From Dryocosmus kuriphilus (Eukaryota > Arthropoda > Insecta > Hymenoptera > Cynipidae), in the NCBI GenBank assembly GCA_038277395.1, contig CM076196.1, positions 96,912,385 to 96,976,384 on the forward strand: a stretch of DNA of 64,000 bases, written 5' to 3'. Below, one piece after another: positions 22,519 through 33,331 of this stretch. The notes beneath the pieces are model-generated. The model ran no database searches and had not been told where the DNA came from. It saw only the letters and a program-made list of their open reading frames with translations. The position numbers and the translations under genes are program-made. Position 1 is the first letter of the stretch; each line of letters starts with the position of its first letter.

Positions 22519-23330
22519 CTAGAGGGAATACCGTCGAAGTGATTTAAAAATCACGAAAAAGAGTTTTATAGCTGGCGTAAGTTTTGTAAAGAATTTAGAT
22601 CTCATTTCGGCGACGAAGATTTCGAAAGAAGGGTAAAAGAACAAATTCAGGCCAAGACTCTGGGTAAAGATGAGTCTATCGATGACTACTTAACCAATAT
22701 ACAAAGCCTTATAAATTTATTCGACGACGAGGTCCCGATAGTCGACCAGCTAGACTGGGTCCATAGAGGTCTACGACCCGACTACCACAAGGTTATCCGT
22801 CGCTCGGAATACAGATCTTTCAGAGAACTTTCTTGCCTAGGAAGGAGCTGGGAGAAAGAGTGGAACGTGTATATGAGGGAATACAAGGCTCCACCTCCTC
22901 CTGAGAACTCTTTCCTGAGACAATTCGCATACAAATCACATTCGACTCCCAAAAACAGCAAGAAATCACCGACCGCAGCGTTAAAAGAGGAAGTAGAGAA
23001 GTGCTCGGCAATCGGTACCGAAAAGAACCAGGGAACAAATACTAAGGGCAGGGGAAGCGACAAGGCGGTTAAGCGTGGACAGACCCCCCAAGATGGTTTT
23101 AAGGATGGGGGAGGTCAGCAGAGCAATTTGGCTTCTGCTGATAGTAAAAAAAGAATGAGTCTCGGGCCAGGGACCCCAGTGAAGTGGTTTGCTTAATTGC
23201 GACCAACTCGGGCACTATCGGAGAGGTTGTGCAGCCCCCAGGAGACTCCGCTGCTTCAAATGCAAAGCGGTAGGCTTCACGACTGGGAACTGCCCAAAGT
23301 GTTCGGGAAATGCCAAGGAGAAGCAGTAAG
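22519..23330 (+). pseudogene. gag: Gag of Ty3/gypsy element A
   Basis: The frame from LEGIPSK (stop in place of Trp) continues through NHEKEFYSWRKFCKEFRSHF, then LGKDESIDDYLTNIQSLI and DQLDWVHRGLRPDY. This is the capsid-like pattern of Ty3/gypsy gag. A Lys/Ser-rich linker follows. Two zinc-knuckle-like motifs lie at about 23190-23310: NCDQLGHYRRGC, whose first Cys is lost, and CFKCKAVGFTTGNC, where the His position is Phe. A TAA at 23194 and frame changes break the ORF. In intact elements the product packages RNA. Confidence 0.8.
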
Positions 23331-24172
23331 CACGGTCCTTGCTCCCTCTCAGTCACCACAGACCGCGACTGAAACTTCGCTTGGCCCGATCAAGAGCAAT
23401 ACGAGAGCTAGGGCAAAGGCACATGATTTTAAGGAAAATAGGGGTCTTGATTTGCCAAAAACCCTTTCAGGTACCGGAGCTATGCCCCAGACCGAGATCG
23501 CAGCCGATAGGGAAACGGATCTAAGTCTCCAGTCTCCGGAGGTGGGTTCCGAGAAAGCGACATTTCAGGAGACAATTGATACGAAGGGATTTCAGGGTAT
23601 CAGTACGCCCGGCGACGAGATAGATAGGGAAATATCGTCGGACAATGATAGCCTTGCGAGTAGAAACGGTCCTATAAAATTGACAGTGGAAGCCCAGATC
23701 CACGACATCCCTGAAGGTACTCCATATAAACGGTCAAAAGAGATAGTCCGCCCGATTCCGAGTAGGCCTCGTCCCCTTGAGGAAGATTTAGTGTTAATTG
23801 GGACATTAGAGAGCAGTATCACGGAAGCGGACTTGATTAGTGGAACAGTGGAAATTACCGAAGTTGCCAATAGGATACATGTGATGGCCAATAGCGACTC
23901 GATTCCACTGGACACTTTAATCGACAATGGATCTTCTCGCGTCCTTTTTCGTAAATCGGTCTGAGATAGGATAGCTAAGAATTCCGGTAGACAACTAGAC
24001 TGTACGAGGAAATCGCACATGATAGTAGCGAATGGTTCGACCGACAGGATTATTGGAAAGGTCAACCTACCCATACCAATTGATGTGGTAACTCGAATTT
24101 GCGAAGTTAGGGTAGCCAATAACCTGGGACACCGAGATGATAATGGGGCTGTAGGGCCAAGGAAAATTTTAT
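23197..24172 (+). pseudogene. Protease region of element A pol
   Basis: The open frame at 23197-23964 covers an acidic/polar linker and ends at the aspartic protease active-site region, which reads LDTLIDNGSSRVLFRKS. The family DTG/DSG triad is here DNG, so catalysis is probably lost. A TGA at 23962 truncates it. Residual protease sequence (MIVANGSTDRIIGKVNLPIP) continues to about 24120 beyond the stop. The linker has no recognisable domain. Confidence 0.7.
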
Positions 24173-25020
24173 ATGGCTTTTCTCTCGCGCTCTAGGAAAG
24201 TTTTTATGCCTGACTCTCAGGGCAAGCATTACCCTTTGAAGCAGTGGTTGGTGGAAGAGGAGAGTTGTAGTGGCGTGGCCACTTTACTCGATTTGGAAGA
24301 GGAAGCTTTGAAAGAGTTTTTGAGAATAAAGCTCCCTCCTAAATCGCAGAGCCCGTTGGGCGCGACCGACCTCATCACCCACACCATTGACGTTCGAGGT
24401 CATGTTTGGAATTTCGTAAATTAAACGCTATTTCGAGAAAGGACGCCTACCCTCTTCCCTACATGACTGATATATTGAGACAATTGAAGGCCGCGAAATA
24501 TATTTCGAAAATAGATTTGAGTGCCGCCTTCAACCAGATCCCGCTAGAAAAGAATAGTCAACCGTACCCGGCGTTCACGGTGCCGAGAAGAGAGTTATTC
24601 AAGTTCAAGAGAATGCCTTTTGCTCTCACGGATGCCCCAGCAACTTTACAGCGCCCAATCGATAGGGCAATCACGCCGGAGATGAGACCGAAGTGTTCAG
24701 TTACCTCGACGATATCATCTTTTGTCACCGAGACCTTTGAGGAACATCTAGTTTGGCTGGGAAGGGTTCTCGACCGGGTGGCCGAGGCTGGTTTGACGAT
24801 AAATCCGGAAAAGAGCGAGTTTTGCTGTTCGGAAGTTAGATACCTGGGATTTATCGTCAATCAGGCCGGCCTGAGAGTAGATCCCGATAAGGTGGCTCCG
24901 GTGGCTTCCTGTCCCACCCCAAAAACAGTTAAACAGCTGCGTAGGTTCTGGGGATGTCCTCCTGGTATCGGCAGTTTATACCAGAATTTGCGACGGTCGC
25001 CGAACCACTAACTCGACTCT
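24173..25020 (+). pseudogene. Reverse transcriptase of element A, fingers deleted
   Basis: LRIKLPPKSQSPLGATDLIT and then IDVRGHV are followed directly by NFRKLNAISRKDAYPLPYMT. Family members have roughly 40-50 more residues between these segments (the fingers), so a deletion joins at about 24400-24412. Later blocks are ISKIDLSAAFNQIPL, MPFALTDAPATLQR, NPEKSEFCCSEVRYLGF and TVKQLRRFWG. The catalytic box FSYLDDIIFCH is present at about 24696-24728, but only in a shifted frame between two compensating frameshifts. The copy is inactive. Confidence 0.88.
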
Positions 25021-25079
25021 TCAGAACGAACGTTAAATGGCACTGGGGTGAAGAGAAACAGGAGGCCTTCGATCATTTG

Positions 25080-25734
25080 AAGGTTGAAGGTTGAGAACCC
25101 ATTCAATCTGCAGGCGGATGCTAGTGCGACCGGCTTGGGTGCAGTTCTGACTCAGGTGCAGGATGGAGAGAAGAGGGTAATCGCTTTTGCGAGCAGAACT
25201 CTCCTAGCTGCTGAGCGGAACTGTACCGTCACAGAACGCGAATGTCTGTCAGTATTCTGGGGAATCCGTAAATTTCGCGAATATTTGGAAGGATTCTACC
25301 TCAGGGTTATCACTGACTACAGTAGCTTGCGCTGGTTACATAACCTGAGGGACCTGACTGGCAGACTCGCAAGATGGGGTTTGAAACTTCAAGGATACGA
25401 TTTCCATATTGTACATCGGAAGGGGGCCCTGCACCACCACGTCCCGGATGCGTTGTCCAGGTTTTCGGAGGACGATGATACTCCGGTGTCCGGGGTGACC
25501 GACACAGAAGATCAGTGGTACTTAAGGCGTATGCAGGCAGTCGAGGATCGGCCGAGGATTTTTCCCGACTGGAAAATCGAAAACGGAATGTTCTATCGGC
25601 ATAGGCCAAACTCGAAGACAGACGAGTTTCTGGCCGACCTCGAGGCTTGTAAATTCGTCGTACCGACAGAACTCACACTCCGGGCGCTGCAAGAGGCACA
25701 CGAGGAACCTCAGGCAGGTCACTTGGGCAATTAA
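25080..25734 (+). pseudogene. RNase H of element A pol
   Basis: NPFNLQADASATGLGAVLTQ supplies the first catalytic Asp, TVTERECLSVFWGIRKFREY the Glu, and RVITDYSSLRWL a later Asp (usual DH replaced by DY). The domain ends in VPDALSRF. The frame stops at 25732-25734 (LGN*KTYQRL), in the zinc-binding segment that begins integrase. Family members read through here, so this stop is a mutation. Confidence 0.88.
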
Positions 25735-25737
25735 AAG

Positions 25738-26666
25738 ACCTACCAAAGACTAGCCCTACGCTATTATTGGCCGGGGATGTTCCGTGACGTGGTCCAGCAC
25801 GTTCGCAGTTGTGGTCCATGCCAGAGAGGTAAAGTCGAGCAGTCTCGCCCGGCCGGCATGATGGGACAGCGAGTCGTGGAGCAGCCCTGGACAGTGGTGC
25901 CGGGGGATATCATGGGTCCCTTTCCCAAGAATAGGACTGGCCATAAATATATCTTGGTATTCCAGGACCTCTTCAGCAAGTGGATAGAATGTGTGGCGAT
26001 CCGTACAGCCAACGGTTCCACAGTGAGGAAGGCGTTCGAGGATTTGGTAGTATCCCGATGGGGAGCACCGGAAGTCATACATACTGACAACGGAACGGAA
26101 TTTGCGAACAAGATGTTAGAACAAATGTGTCGCGAAATTGGTATCATCCACACCACGACCCCTATCACCAGGAATGGGACGCGTATCTGGCGAAATTCCG
26201 ATTCGCGTATAATTCTGCGGTTCACGGTACACTAAAGAACTCCCCAGTCTTTCTGAATTTCGTAAGAAATCCCCAACCATACAGGACGATGCGACAGGAT
26301 CTTGAGAAGAGCGTCCAGCACGCTAACCCACGACCGGAAGAATGGCTACAGAGGGTGAAACGATTGGATCATCTTCGTGATTGGGTTTGTCGAAATCTGG
26401 ACAAGGCGTTCGAGTCGCAGTCCAAATATTATAATGCGGGCAAAAGGGACAGGGATTTCAAGGTGGGAGACTTAGGCCTTAGGACAAATAGAAGGTTGTC
26501 CAAGAAAGCGTACAAGGTAGCGGGTAAGCTCTTTCCAAGGTTCGAGAGCCCATTTAGGATAAAACGCCGATTGTCCCCGGTAGTATTCACCCTGGTCAGC
26601 GACAGGGGAAAGTTTGCCGGGAAGGAGCACATCAAAAACCAAAAGCCTTTCGTCGCGGTAGACTAG
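25738..26666 (+). pseudogene. Integrase of element A with catalytic-Glu deletion
   Basis: YYWPGMFRDVVQHVRSCGPC is the zinc-binding half. WTVVPGDIMGPFPKN carries the first Asp and VIHTDNGTEFANKM the second. After that the sequence jumps from TTTPYH to QEWDAYLAKFRFAYNSAVHG. The PQ-x-N-x-x-E helix with the third catalytic residue, about 30 codons in the family, is gone. The C-terminal part (VGDLGLRTNRRLSKKAYKVA, then PFRIKRRLSPVVFTLVSD) is intact and ends with tandem TAG TAG codons. A frameshift lies at the deletion joint. The enzyme cannot be active. Confidence 0.88.
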
Positions 26667-26669
26667 TAG

Positions 26670-27296
26670 ATGATCGAAATTCAAGGCTTCGAATCGTTTT
26701 TCTTTCAGTATACCGTCTGCTTAATTGACCCCACCATTCTAGAGGGGCACAGGATCCTAAAGGTCTCGCGCAAGATTTGGACGTTGACGAAGGCGGCAGC
26801 TCCCCCTAAAGAAACGGTTCCGCCCGCGCCAAGGGAGAAGACACCTACCGAGAGCTCCCCTCGGGAGGGAGAGAATCTGGCTCCAGCTCCTTCTCGACCC
26901 GTCGAGGAGGCACCCTGTCGACCCACGGAGGCAGCCCGGCCCTCAGGGGCGATACGCCAGGTTAAAGACCGCCGAGTCTGGCTGCAGGAGAGGAGACCGA
27001 AACCAAAACCCTACCCTGGCCCTATTCCATGGCGGTGCTTTGTCTGCAGGAAGTCGGGGCACAAACGACAACACTGCCCCGACCCCAAACCAGGCATGGT
27101 GCTATGCTATGGATGTAGGGAGAGATGGTACACGAAGGCGAAGTGCCCCAGTTGTAGCCGGCTCTGGTTGTCGGACCAGGTGCTAGCCAGCGGGGCCAAA
27201 CCGAATCCGTCCGTCGAGATAATCGAAGATCTGCGCCGCGTCGAGGAGGAGATGCATAACATCCACCTCGCCCAAAGGCGAAACGGCCGCCTGTAG
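26670..27296 (+). CDS. Post-pol ORF3 of element A with CCHC zinc knuckle
   Basis: An intact 208-codon frame starts at an ATG immediately after the TAG TAG that ends pol, in the same frame. The middle (residues about 45-110) is Pro/Glu/Ala/Arg-rich. Residues about 120-133 form CFVCRKSGHKRQHC, a proper CX2CX4HX4C zinc knuckle. It is followed by CYGCRERWYTKAKCPSC, a second Cys cluster lacking the His. The end is charged and helical. The knuckle type is otherwise that of gag, so this may be a duplicated nucleocapsid-like protein or a captured one. Position and length do not suggest an envelope: there is no signal peptide or membrane segment. Its function is unknown. Confidence 0.7.
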   Translation: MIEIQGFESFFFQYTVCLIDPTILEGHRILKVSRKIWTLTKAAAPPKETVPPAPREKTPTESSPREGENLAPAPSRPVEEAPCRPTEAARPSGAIRQVKDRRVWLQERRPKPKPYPGPIPWRCFVCRKSGHKRQHCPDPKPGMVLCYGCRERWYTKAKCPSCSRLWLSDQVLASGAKPNPSVEIIEDLRRVEEEMHNIHLAQRRNGRL

Positions 27297-27897
27297 CTGG
27301 AGGAAGGGCGGCCAAAAGGCCAATTGAATAAAGGAAAATTCATGATATTCAGGATGAGTCGAGTAGGGGTGGGAGCCCGGAGCCTGCCCAAAATGTCATC
27401 CTGCGGAGCTAAGAATGTTTAGAGTGAGCCTCTTCGGGGATAGCTAAGTTCTTTGGGGTTGCCATTTGAACCCAGGGGAAGAACGGACGCGGTTAGAAGC
27501 CCTAGTTTGGCAACGGCGGGTTTCACTCTCGCACCCCTCTCGCATTGTAATTCAACCCTTCCCCTGGAATGCGTTTTTATGTGTGTGTGTGGCTATTGGC
27601 CCGTGTTGTTCCGTTTCTTTTTTTGTTGGGCCGCCTAAACGTACTCCTTACGTCCGTCTCTCGTTATGCGTCCCCGTCGACGTTCTCGGATGAGCTCAAT
27701 ATGGATCGTGGTCGATGGACGAAATAAGGTGACGACGTAGAGATCCCGGAGCAGCAAGATTAGGTGAATAGAAATTTTTTTTGGGACTATGTGGTTCATA
27801 CGTAGCGATACCGTAAAGGAAATTAGGGATCAAAGGACCGCAAAATCGGTTCATTGTTACCCTAGCAAGTTAACTTTGTTTCTTTCTCTCATGGTAG

Positions 27898-27948
<51 letters not shown>

Positions 27949-28130
27949 CCATTAATGGTATTTTGGAATCACAGAAGTAACGTCGAGAGGGAGCACTCGG
28001 GAGTTGGCCAATCGTTGGAAGGACCTATTATGAGTTGGAGAGTTCGGGTACTAGCGGTCACCCTTATAAATGGGTGAGGGGCTCGCCAGAATTTAAACGA
28101 CCGCTAGTCCCCGGCTAAGGTTGGGGGAGT
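27297..28130 (+). other. Element A 3' untranslated region
   Basis: Non-coding sequence between ORF3 and the putative LTR. It includes the 49-C tract. The ORF at 27789-27980 is created by that tract (poly-Pro) and is not a gene. Confidence 0.5.
27899..27947. repeat. 49-bp homopolymeric C tract
   Basis: An uninterrupted run of 49 C follows TAGA and precedes GCC. It lies inside the 3' untranslated part of element A. It would form stable G-quadruplex or i-motif structures, and is also a place where assembly length is unreliable. Confidence 0.95.
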
Positions 28131-29880
28131 TGTGACAGTGCAAATCTCACCTGTCACATTTTTGTTGTCGAGACGTCGACGATTCCCCCTGCTGGTTCCG
28201 GGGTAAAATAAAAGGGAATTCCACCTTGAAAATGTTGTCAAGATGTTCGGAATGAGGGTCCAACTCCTCGGGGGCACTCTCGAGGAAAACTTGTAACGGT
28301 ACTCACACTTTGGTTTGTTTTGTAAACTTTCACGTGAACCATCCGAGCGGCGGCGAGAGAGGACTTCGAGATGTCAACTGGACTTTAAACACTGGCCCCG
28401 CGGTACGTGGACTGGCCAGGGTTGCTCGACCGTGGGAGGAACGGAGAGAAGAGATACCATAGTGGAGTGTGTCTCTTTCCGCCACAACGGACGGTCAACG
28501 TTGATAAAGGTTTCACAAGCTAGAGGGACGCACCGTCGGCAGTTGGAGGAGAAATAAATCGATCCACCAATCACCAACCAGCAACGAGACTTACATGGCA
28601 CTACCGGAAACCCGGAAGTAGCAGAGGGCACTGAAGGCGGTGAAAGCTTGAGATTGCATAATTTGTCTGTTGTTTTAAATCACCATTAAAGATTCTGAGT
28701 GGAGCAAAGGGACGTGAAAGTTTAGCCACCCGGAAATATTGGGTTCTCGCATTTAAAACAATCTCTCTCTGTGTTGCCGCCAGAAGTATCGGTATGGCTC
28801 TCAAGCCAAGATTACGCGCTCAACCAAGCGGGAAGCTACGATTGGTGGAGGACCGGAACCCAGACGAAAGGAACGCCCTCATTGGCTGAACCCAGAAACA
28901 CCGTAGCGGCAAATGGCGCCAGAAGGGGTTAACCTGTCGTTTATTTTAAACCGTTTCCCAATTTCGATTAAGGATTCTGAGTGGAATTAGATTAACAGAA
29001 AAATAACCCACTCAGAACCGTAGGGTCCTTTGATTAATCAAATGTTTCTCTTATGTTGCCGCCAGAAGTACCGACATCACTTTCAGTCAGGATATCGGAC
29101 CCGACCGACAAGAAGCACTGCGATTGGCGGACGACCGCGAGCGAGGTGGAAGGAGCGCTCCCATTGGTTGCATCCATTCCCGCGGGCTGGACGCACCTTA
29201 GGACTCAACGCTTCACGACCTGTCACTCTCGTTCCGAACATACTAGGCGATAGTCGCTCCCGGTTATACCGTAATAATTTTATATACGGATTTATACATG
29301 AGAATCATGGAGTACCAAAAAGGAGACAATTATTATTACTTAGACAAGGTATGTAAGTTTGAATTCTGGCCGGTGGTTTTGGTGTAGTGGTTTATAGAAT
29401 TCGAGACAAGATTTTGATGTACCGCCAAAACGATCGGCCAGACGTCGGAGTGTTGCCCCATTGGTTTTGTGATCGAGTTAAGTTCTTTCTACCCTCGTCG
29501 GCTCGTGATCGCTTTAACTATTCCGCGGGTGTTAGAATCCCCGGGAGAGCTATTTTGAATTGTGTAGCATCTCGTCTCGTGGTCGGTGTGACTTGATATG
29601 TCTCATTTTAGATTTCTTTGTTGGGAACCGACCACGATAGATTTTAACATGGCAAGATTGGGGTGTTTTCTTTTTCGTTTTCTTGTCGGTAGCTCGCGAT
29701 CACGAGCAGTTTTGGCACGTTACTTTTGATTCCTCGGTACTTAAAGCTACTTGTCGGACCACGTAATATTGCAAGTAGATTGTACGGGTTTTCTTTTTTT
29801 TTGTCTTCAATTTACTCTTTTTCTTTCATTTATGTTTGTAAGATCATATAGTTTTAATAAAGAATTATGATAGTAACCTA
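28131..29880 (+). repeat. Putative 3' LTR/3' region of element A
   Basis: GGTTGGGGGAGT, a polypurine-like tract, is followed at 28131 by TGTGACAG, which recurs inverted as CTGTCACA at 28151-28158. A TG start next to a purine tract fits an LTR start. An AATAAA lies at about 29857. No 5' LTR exists for comparison and no convincing CA end was found, so the LTR limits are inference. Confidence 0.4.
28683..29246. repeat. 282-bp tandem duplication
   Basis: GATTCTGAGTGGA at 28691 recurs at 28973, and GTTGCCGCCAGAAGTA at 28773 recurs at 29055, both 282 bp apart. Further paired segments keep the same spacing (ATTGGTGGAGGACCG against ATTGGCGGACGACCG; CTCATTGGCTG against CCCATTGGTTG). Copies are perhaps 65-75 percent alike by eye. 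Repeated ATTGG (inverted CCAAT) words would suit enhancer-like LTR repeats. Confidence 0.88.
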
Positions 29881-30179
29881 AAATGTCGGCCTCAGCTTAT
29901 TTGTAGTTGGGCGAACCTCTCCCCTGAGATAAGTACTTTAAAGCAATTTTTTTGAGATAATAGGGAGCTTTTCTTGGAATATCGGCAAAGCATGCAAATC
30001 TAGGTAACACATAAATCTGTCAGTAGCGAGACAATCGTAAGTGTGTTGAACATCGCTGTTGGCTGGCGCCCATGATTTTTTGGATAGATAAAATTGGAAT
30101 TGATTCGAGCTTCTTCACTGAGTGGGAAATTTATTTAGGAGGCGTAGAAATCCCCCCTCATAAGCTTTCCTTATCATAC
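29881..30179. other. Junction between elements A and B
   Basis: No coding. TGGCGCCCATGA near 30065 resembles the start of a retroviral-type primer-binding site, but no LTR end can be shown beside it. Confidence 0.3.
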
Positions 30180-30479
30180 CCACCTTATCACGCCCATGCA
30201 TAATAGGGATCGACGTCCTAGACGAGCCCAACAGCGATACTAAATTGGGCACAAAAGAGTTGACTTTTCGAGGACTAGAAGGAACACCATCTATTAGAAT
30301 CTTGAACGAAAAGGAAAATAACGTGGAAATTTAAGCAGTGAACATGGTATGGACTCAGGGGCAAAATCGCTTCGACACCGACAAAGACATTTCGCCTTTA
30401 GAGATAAAAAAAAATTAACTGAAGTAAAAATATAAAGCACAGATATCCGTAATCAACTGGGAGAAATCTTAGAAAGATA

Positions 30480-31440
30480 CAAAAAAGTTTTTAGAAAGCA
30501 ACCAGGTTTAATATCCACATATTAACGCAAGCTCAAAATAAAAAAGAACCAACCATTTTCTGTTCGAAGCTATCCAATCCCGAGGGCACACGGAGAGAAA
30601 GTCGACCAAGAAATTCAACGCATCATGGATAATAAAATCATTCAAAGATCTTCCAGCGCGGATATCAACCCTATTGGCACGGTAATAAAAAAATGGCACA
30701 ATCAGGCTCTGCCTAGACGCCCGAAAACTCAATGAAATTTTAGAAGAAGACTGGGAATGCCAAGCATCACCGGAAACCCTTTTTCAAAGATGTAAAGGAA
30801 CTAACCTCATGTCAAATCTAGATATGACGAGCAGTTTTTGGCAGGTCGCTTTGCATCCTCAGTCACGCCAATACACGGCATTCCAACACAAAGGAAAAAC
30901 CTACGAGTTTTGAGTGGTACCCTTTGGCCTCAAAACAAGTATAGCCTCATTAGTGAGGGCTTTGGACTACACTTTGAAAGGAATTGGTGCACAAATAATT
31001 AATTTAGTAGATGACACGTTGATAATATCAGAATCAGAAAACGAACACATTAAACACATAGAAGAACTTCTTGAGAGATTGGAAACAGCTGGGATCACGT
31101 TGAACCTAGAGAAATAAAAATTCTTTACCGAAGAGAAACGATTTTCTGGGTTCAAACTAACCACTCAGGGAATTAAACCTGACCCCGAGAAACTGGAAGT
31201 AATAAATAATTTTCCAACTACCAAGAATGTTAGACAATTAAGAGATTTTCTTGGATTAATAAATGTCTACTCTAAATTTAACAAACCACACGCAGAATCA
31301 ACGGTACCATTACTGGCACTTATAAAAAAGAACTCTGATTGGAAATGGGACGAAAAAATGCAAACTTGTTTTAAACATGTAAAACGACCTTTTTCAGAAT
31401 CCATTTTGCTATCACTTCCAGATCCAAAGAAAACACTATC
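30480..31440 (+). pseudogene. Reverse transcriptase of element B
   Basis: Broken frames give SYPIPRAHGEKVDQEIQRIM with NKIIQRSSSADINPI, LDARKLNEILEED, LMSNLDMTSSFWQVALHPQS, YTAFQHKGKTYEF, VPFGLKTSIASLVRALDYTL, then IINLVDDTLIISES. In the catalytic box the first residue of YxDD is Leu. GFKLTTQGIKPDPEKLEVIN and RQLRDFLGLINVYSKF complete the thumb and connection. Stops at F*VVPFG and LEK*KFFTEE and several frameshifts inactivate it. Confidence 0.87.
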
Positions 31441-31830
31441 TTGAAACAGACGCGGGCTATTGTGCCTTGGGTGCAATATTATACCACAAAGGGGATGATG
31501 ATGAAAAAGAAGTAATAAACTTGGCAAGTCGCACTCTTAAAGGATCCGAACTATCCTATTTTACGACAGAAAAGGAATTGCTTGCCCTAGTATGGACACT
31601 ACAAAAATTCCGGACCTACCTGGCAGGAGGAAAAATTATCAACGAAACCGATCACATGGCACGAACTTTTCCAAAACGTGCCAATTCGGAAGTACCAGGC
31701 TTCTACGATGGATGTTATCGATACAGGATTACGATATCACTATAGAACACTGTCCTGGAAGAGATAACATCACAGCAGCCGTATTAAGTAGGGAGCATCC
31801 AGGTATTGAACGGGGCAAATGCTAGGAACC
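31440..31830 (+). pseudogene. RNase H of element B
   Basis: ALGAILYHKGDDDEKEVINL, ASRTLKGSELSYFTTEKELL and ALVWTLQKFRTYLAGGK follow reverse transcriptase. The domain continues, frame-shifted, to DYDITIEHCPGRDNITAAVL and then LSREH. The first catalytic Asp (in ETDAGYCALGA) is reached only by a frameshift near 31440. Confidence 0.82.
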
Positions 31831-31869
31831 GACAAAAGTCACGATACACAAATTAAATTACGAAGGTTC

Positions 31870-33160
31870 AATAACCTTGAGAAATGACCTGACAAACCGC
31901 AGAGAGCGACAAACAGAAGATGAGAAACTCCGTCAACTAATAAATCTAGCAAATGACCCTATAAGACAAAGCCGATGGTCGGCTCACCAAGGTATCTTAT
32001 GTCATAAATCACGTGACGGACTGAAATATTACCTTCCGAGAGATGTGATAACAAGGTTAAGCTGGGAGAGCCATCAGGCTTTCCAGCATATTGGATTTCA
32101 AAAGACTTTTAAAATGATGGCCGGATCTTTCTACCACCCCCATTTGGCAAGAATGATACGAAAATTACTTAAAACCTGCGACTCTTGATAAAGGAACAAG
32201 ATTCCTACCGTGAAACTAGCAGCAACACTTGAAGTAATACAACCCAAAGAACCACTAAAAATGTTGTCAGCTGACCATTTTGGTCCACTAGTGAAATCTA
32301 AATACGAATATCAGCACATATTTGTAGTCATCGACGTATTTAAAAAATGTACAAAGTTATATCCTGTCAAACGATCCACAAGTGGAGTATCTATTAAAAA
32401 AATTGACCAGTTCATAGAAACGGTGGGAAAATCTAGAAAAATAACAACAGAGCACGGATCACAGTTTACAAATAAAAAATGAGATCAGGCTATGCAAGAA
32501 AGAAAAATAGCTATCAGTTTTAACTCGATAGGACATCCACAAAACAATATAGTAGAAAGAGTAAATCGAGAATTAGCACGTTACTTTAGGACAATCCTGA
32601 AAGCAAAAGAACATAGCAGCTGGTACTCTCACATTGAAACAATTGAAAAAGTAATAAACGAGTCACATCACGACACAATAGGCAGCACGCCATTCGAAGC
32701 CCTTTGGGGACGAAAACCTAAGAGATTCTGGGAAAATCAGATAAGAGTCCAAAGAAAAGGAAAAGTGAAAAAGAAGGATCTACTAAATTCTATCACAAAC
32801 AGAATAAGAACAAAAAGTAGGCTCAGGAATGAAAGAAAAGGAGGAGTACCAAGAGAATGCAAACCAGGGGAGCAAGTTCTAGCCAAACCTTCTAATACTT
32901 CTAACACTGGTAAAGGTATAATTTCAAAATTCTTACCACTGTACGAAGGACCCTACAGAATCAAAAAAAAAAAAAATAGGAAAAAATACCTACATTTTAG
33001 AAAATGAAGAAACTCCAAAGGAGAGAAGCCAATACCACGTAAATGACTTAAAAGCATATCATAAAATCCTCATAAATTTAGGTGAGGATAGAAAGCCAAA
33101 GGACCCAAGAGAGGCAAAGGATACTAGAAAGGCCAAATTGAAAATGAAAGTAGAGAGGGA
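31870..33160 (+). pseudogene. Integrase of element B
   Basis: The zinc-binding segment (ESHQAFQHIGFQKTFKMM and KLLKTCDS) is followed by the core: MLSADHFGPLVKSKYEYQHI contains the first Asp, ITTEHGSQFTNKK shows Glu in place of the second Asp (family TDHGSQF), and HPQNNIVERVNREL holds the third residue. Stops separate the pieces at 32186 and 32480. The C-terminal domain (FLPLYEGPYRIKK) shifts frame at a 12-14-A run near 32963 and resumes as NTYILENEETPKERSQYHVN with DLKAYH. The copy is inactive. Confidence 0.85.
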
Positions 33161-33331
33161 AAAACCAAGGGAAGAAAACCAACAACACAGGATGGACGAT
33201 CAGTAGATCTCAAAACGAGCCCGTGTTAAGATCATAAGAAAGTGGAAGCATCGACCCAGACTTCTCTCCTTGACCATGGACGTAATGTGCAGACGCAGAC
33301 TACAAGCACAGGATGAGGAGGCATTTCGGTA

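Larger units (their letters stand above)
22519..29880 (+). mobile_element. Ty3/gypsy element A, 5'-truncated
   Basis: Plus-strand order is gag (N-terminus missing), zinc knuckles, protease, reverse transcriptase, RNase H, integrase, a third ORF, a long 3' region with a tandem duplication and a putative 3' LTR. There is no 5' LTR: the element begins inside gag at the junction with the errantivirus. Coding parts are moderately GC-rich compared with host DNA and carry two clear internal deletions (RT fingers and integrase) plus frameshifts. The right boundary near the AATAAA at about 29857 is approximate. Confidence 0.85.

Noticed and set aside
27789..27980. Poly-proline protein
   Set aside because: Produced by the 49-C homopolymer.
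29380..29400. tRNA gene starting at TTTTGGTGTAGTGG
   Set aside because: Box-A-like only; no box B or cloverleaf follows. The same applies to 34189 (TGGTCTAGTGG) and 59700 (TGGTGTAGCGG).
30060..30075. Primer-binding site TGGCGCCCATGA marking a 5' LTR of element B
   Set aside because: No LTR end or matching repeat of the 3' LTR could be found beside it.
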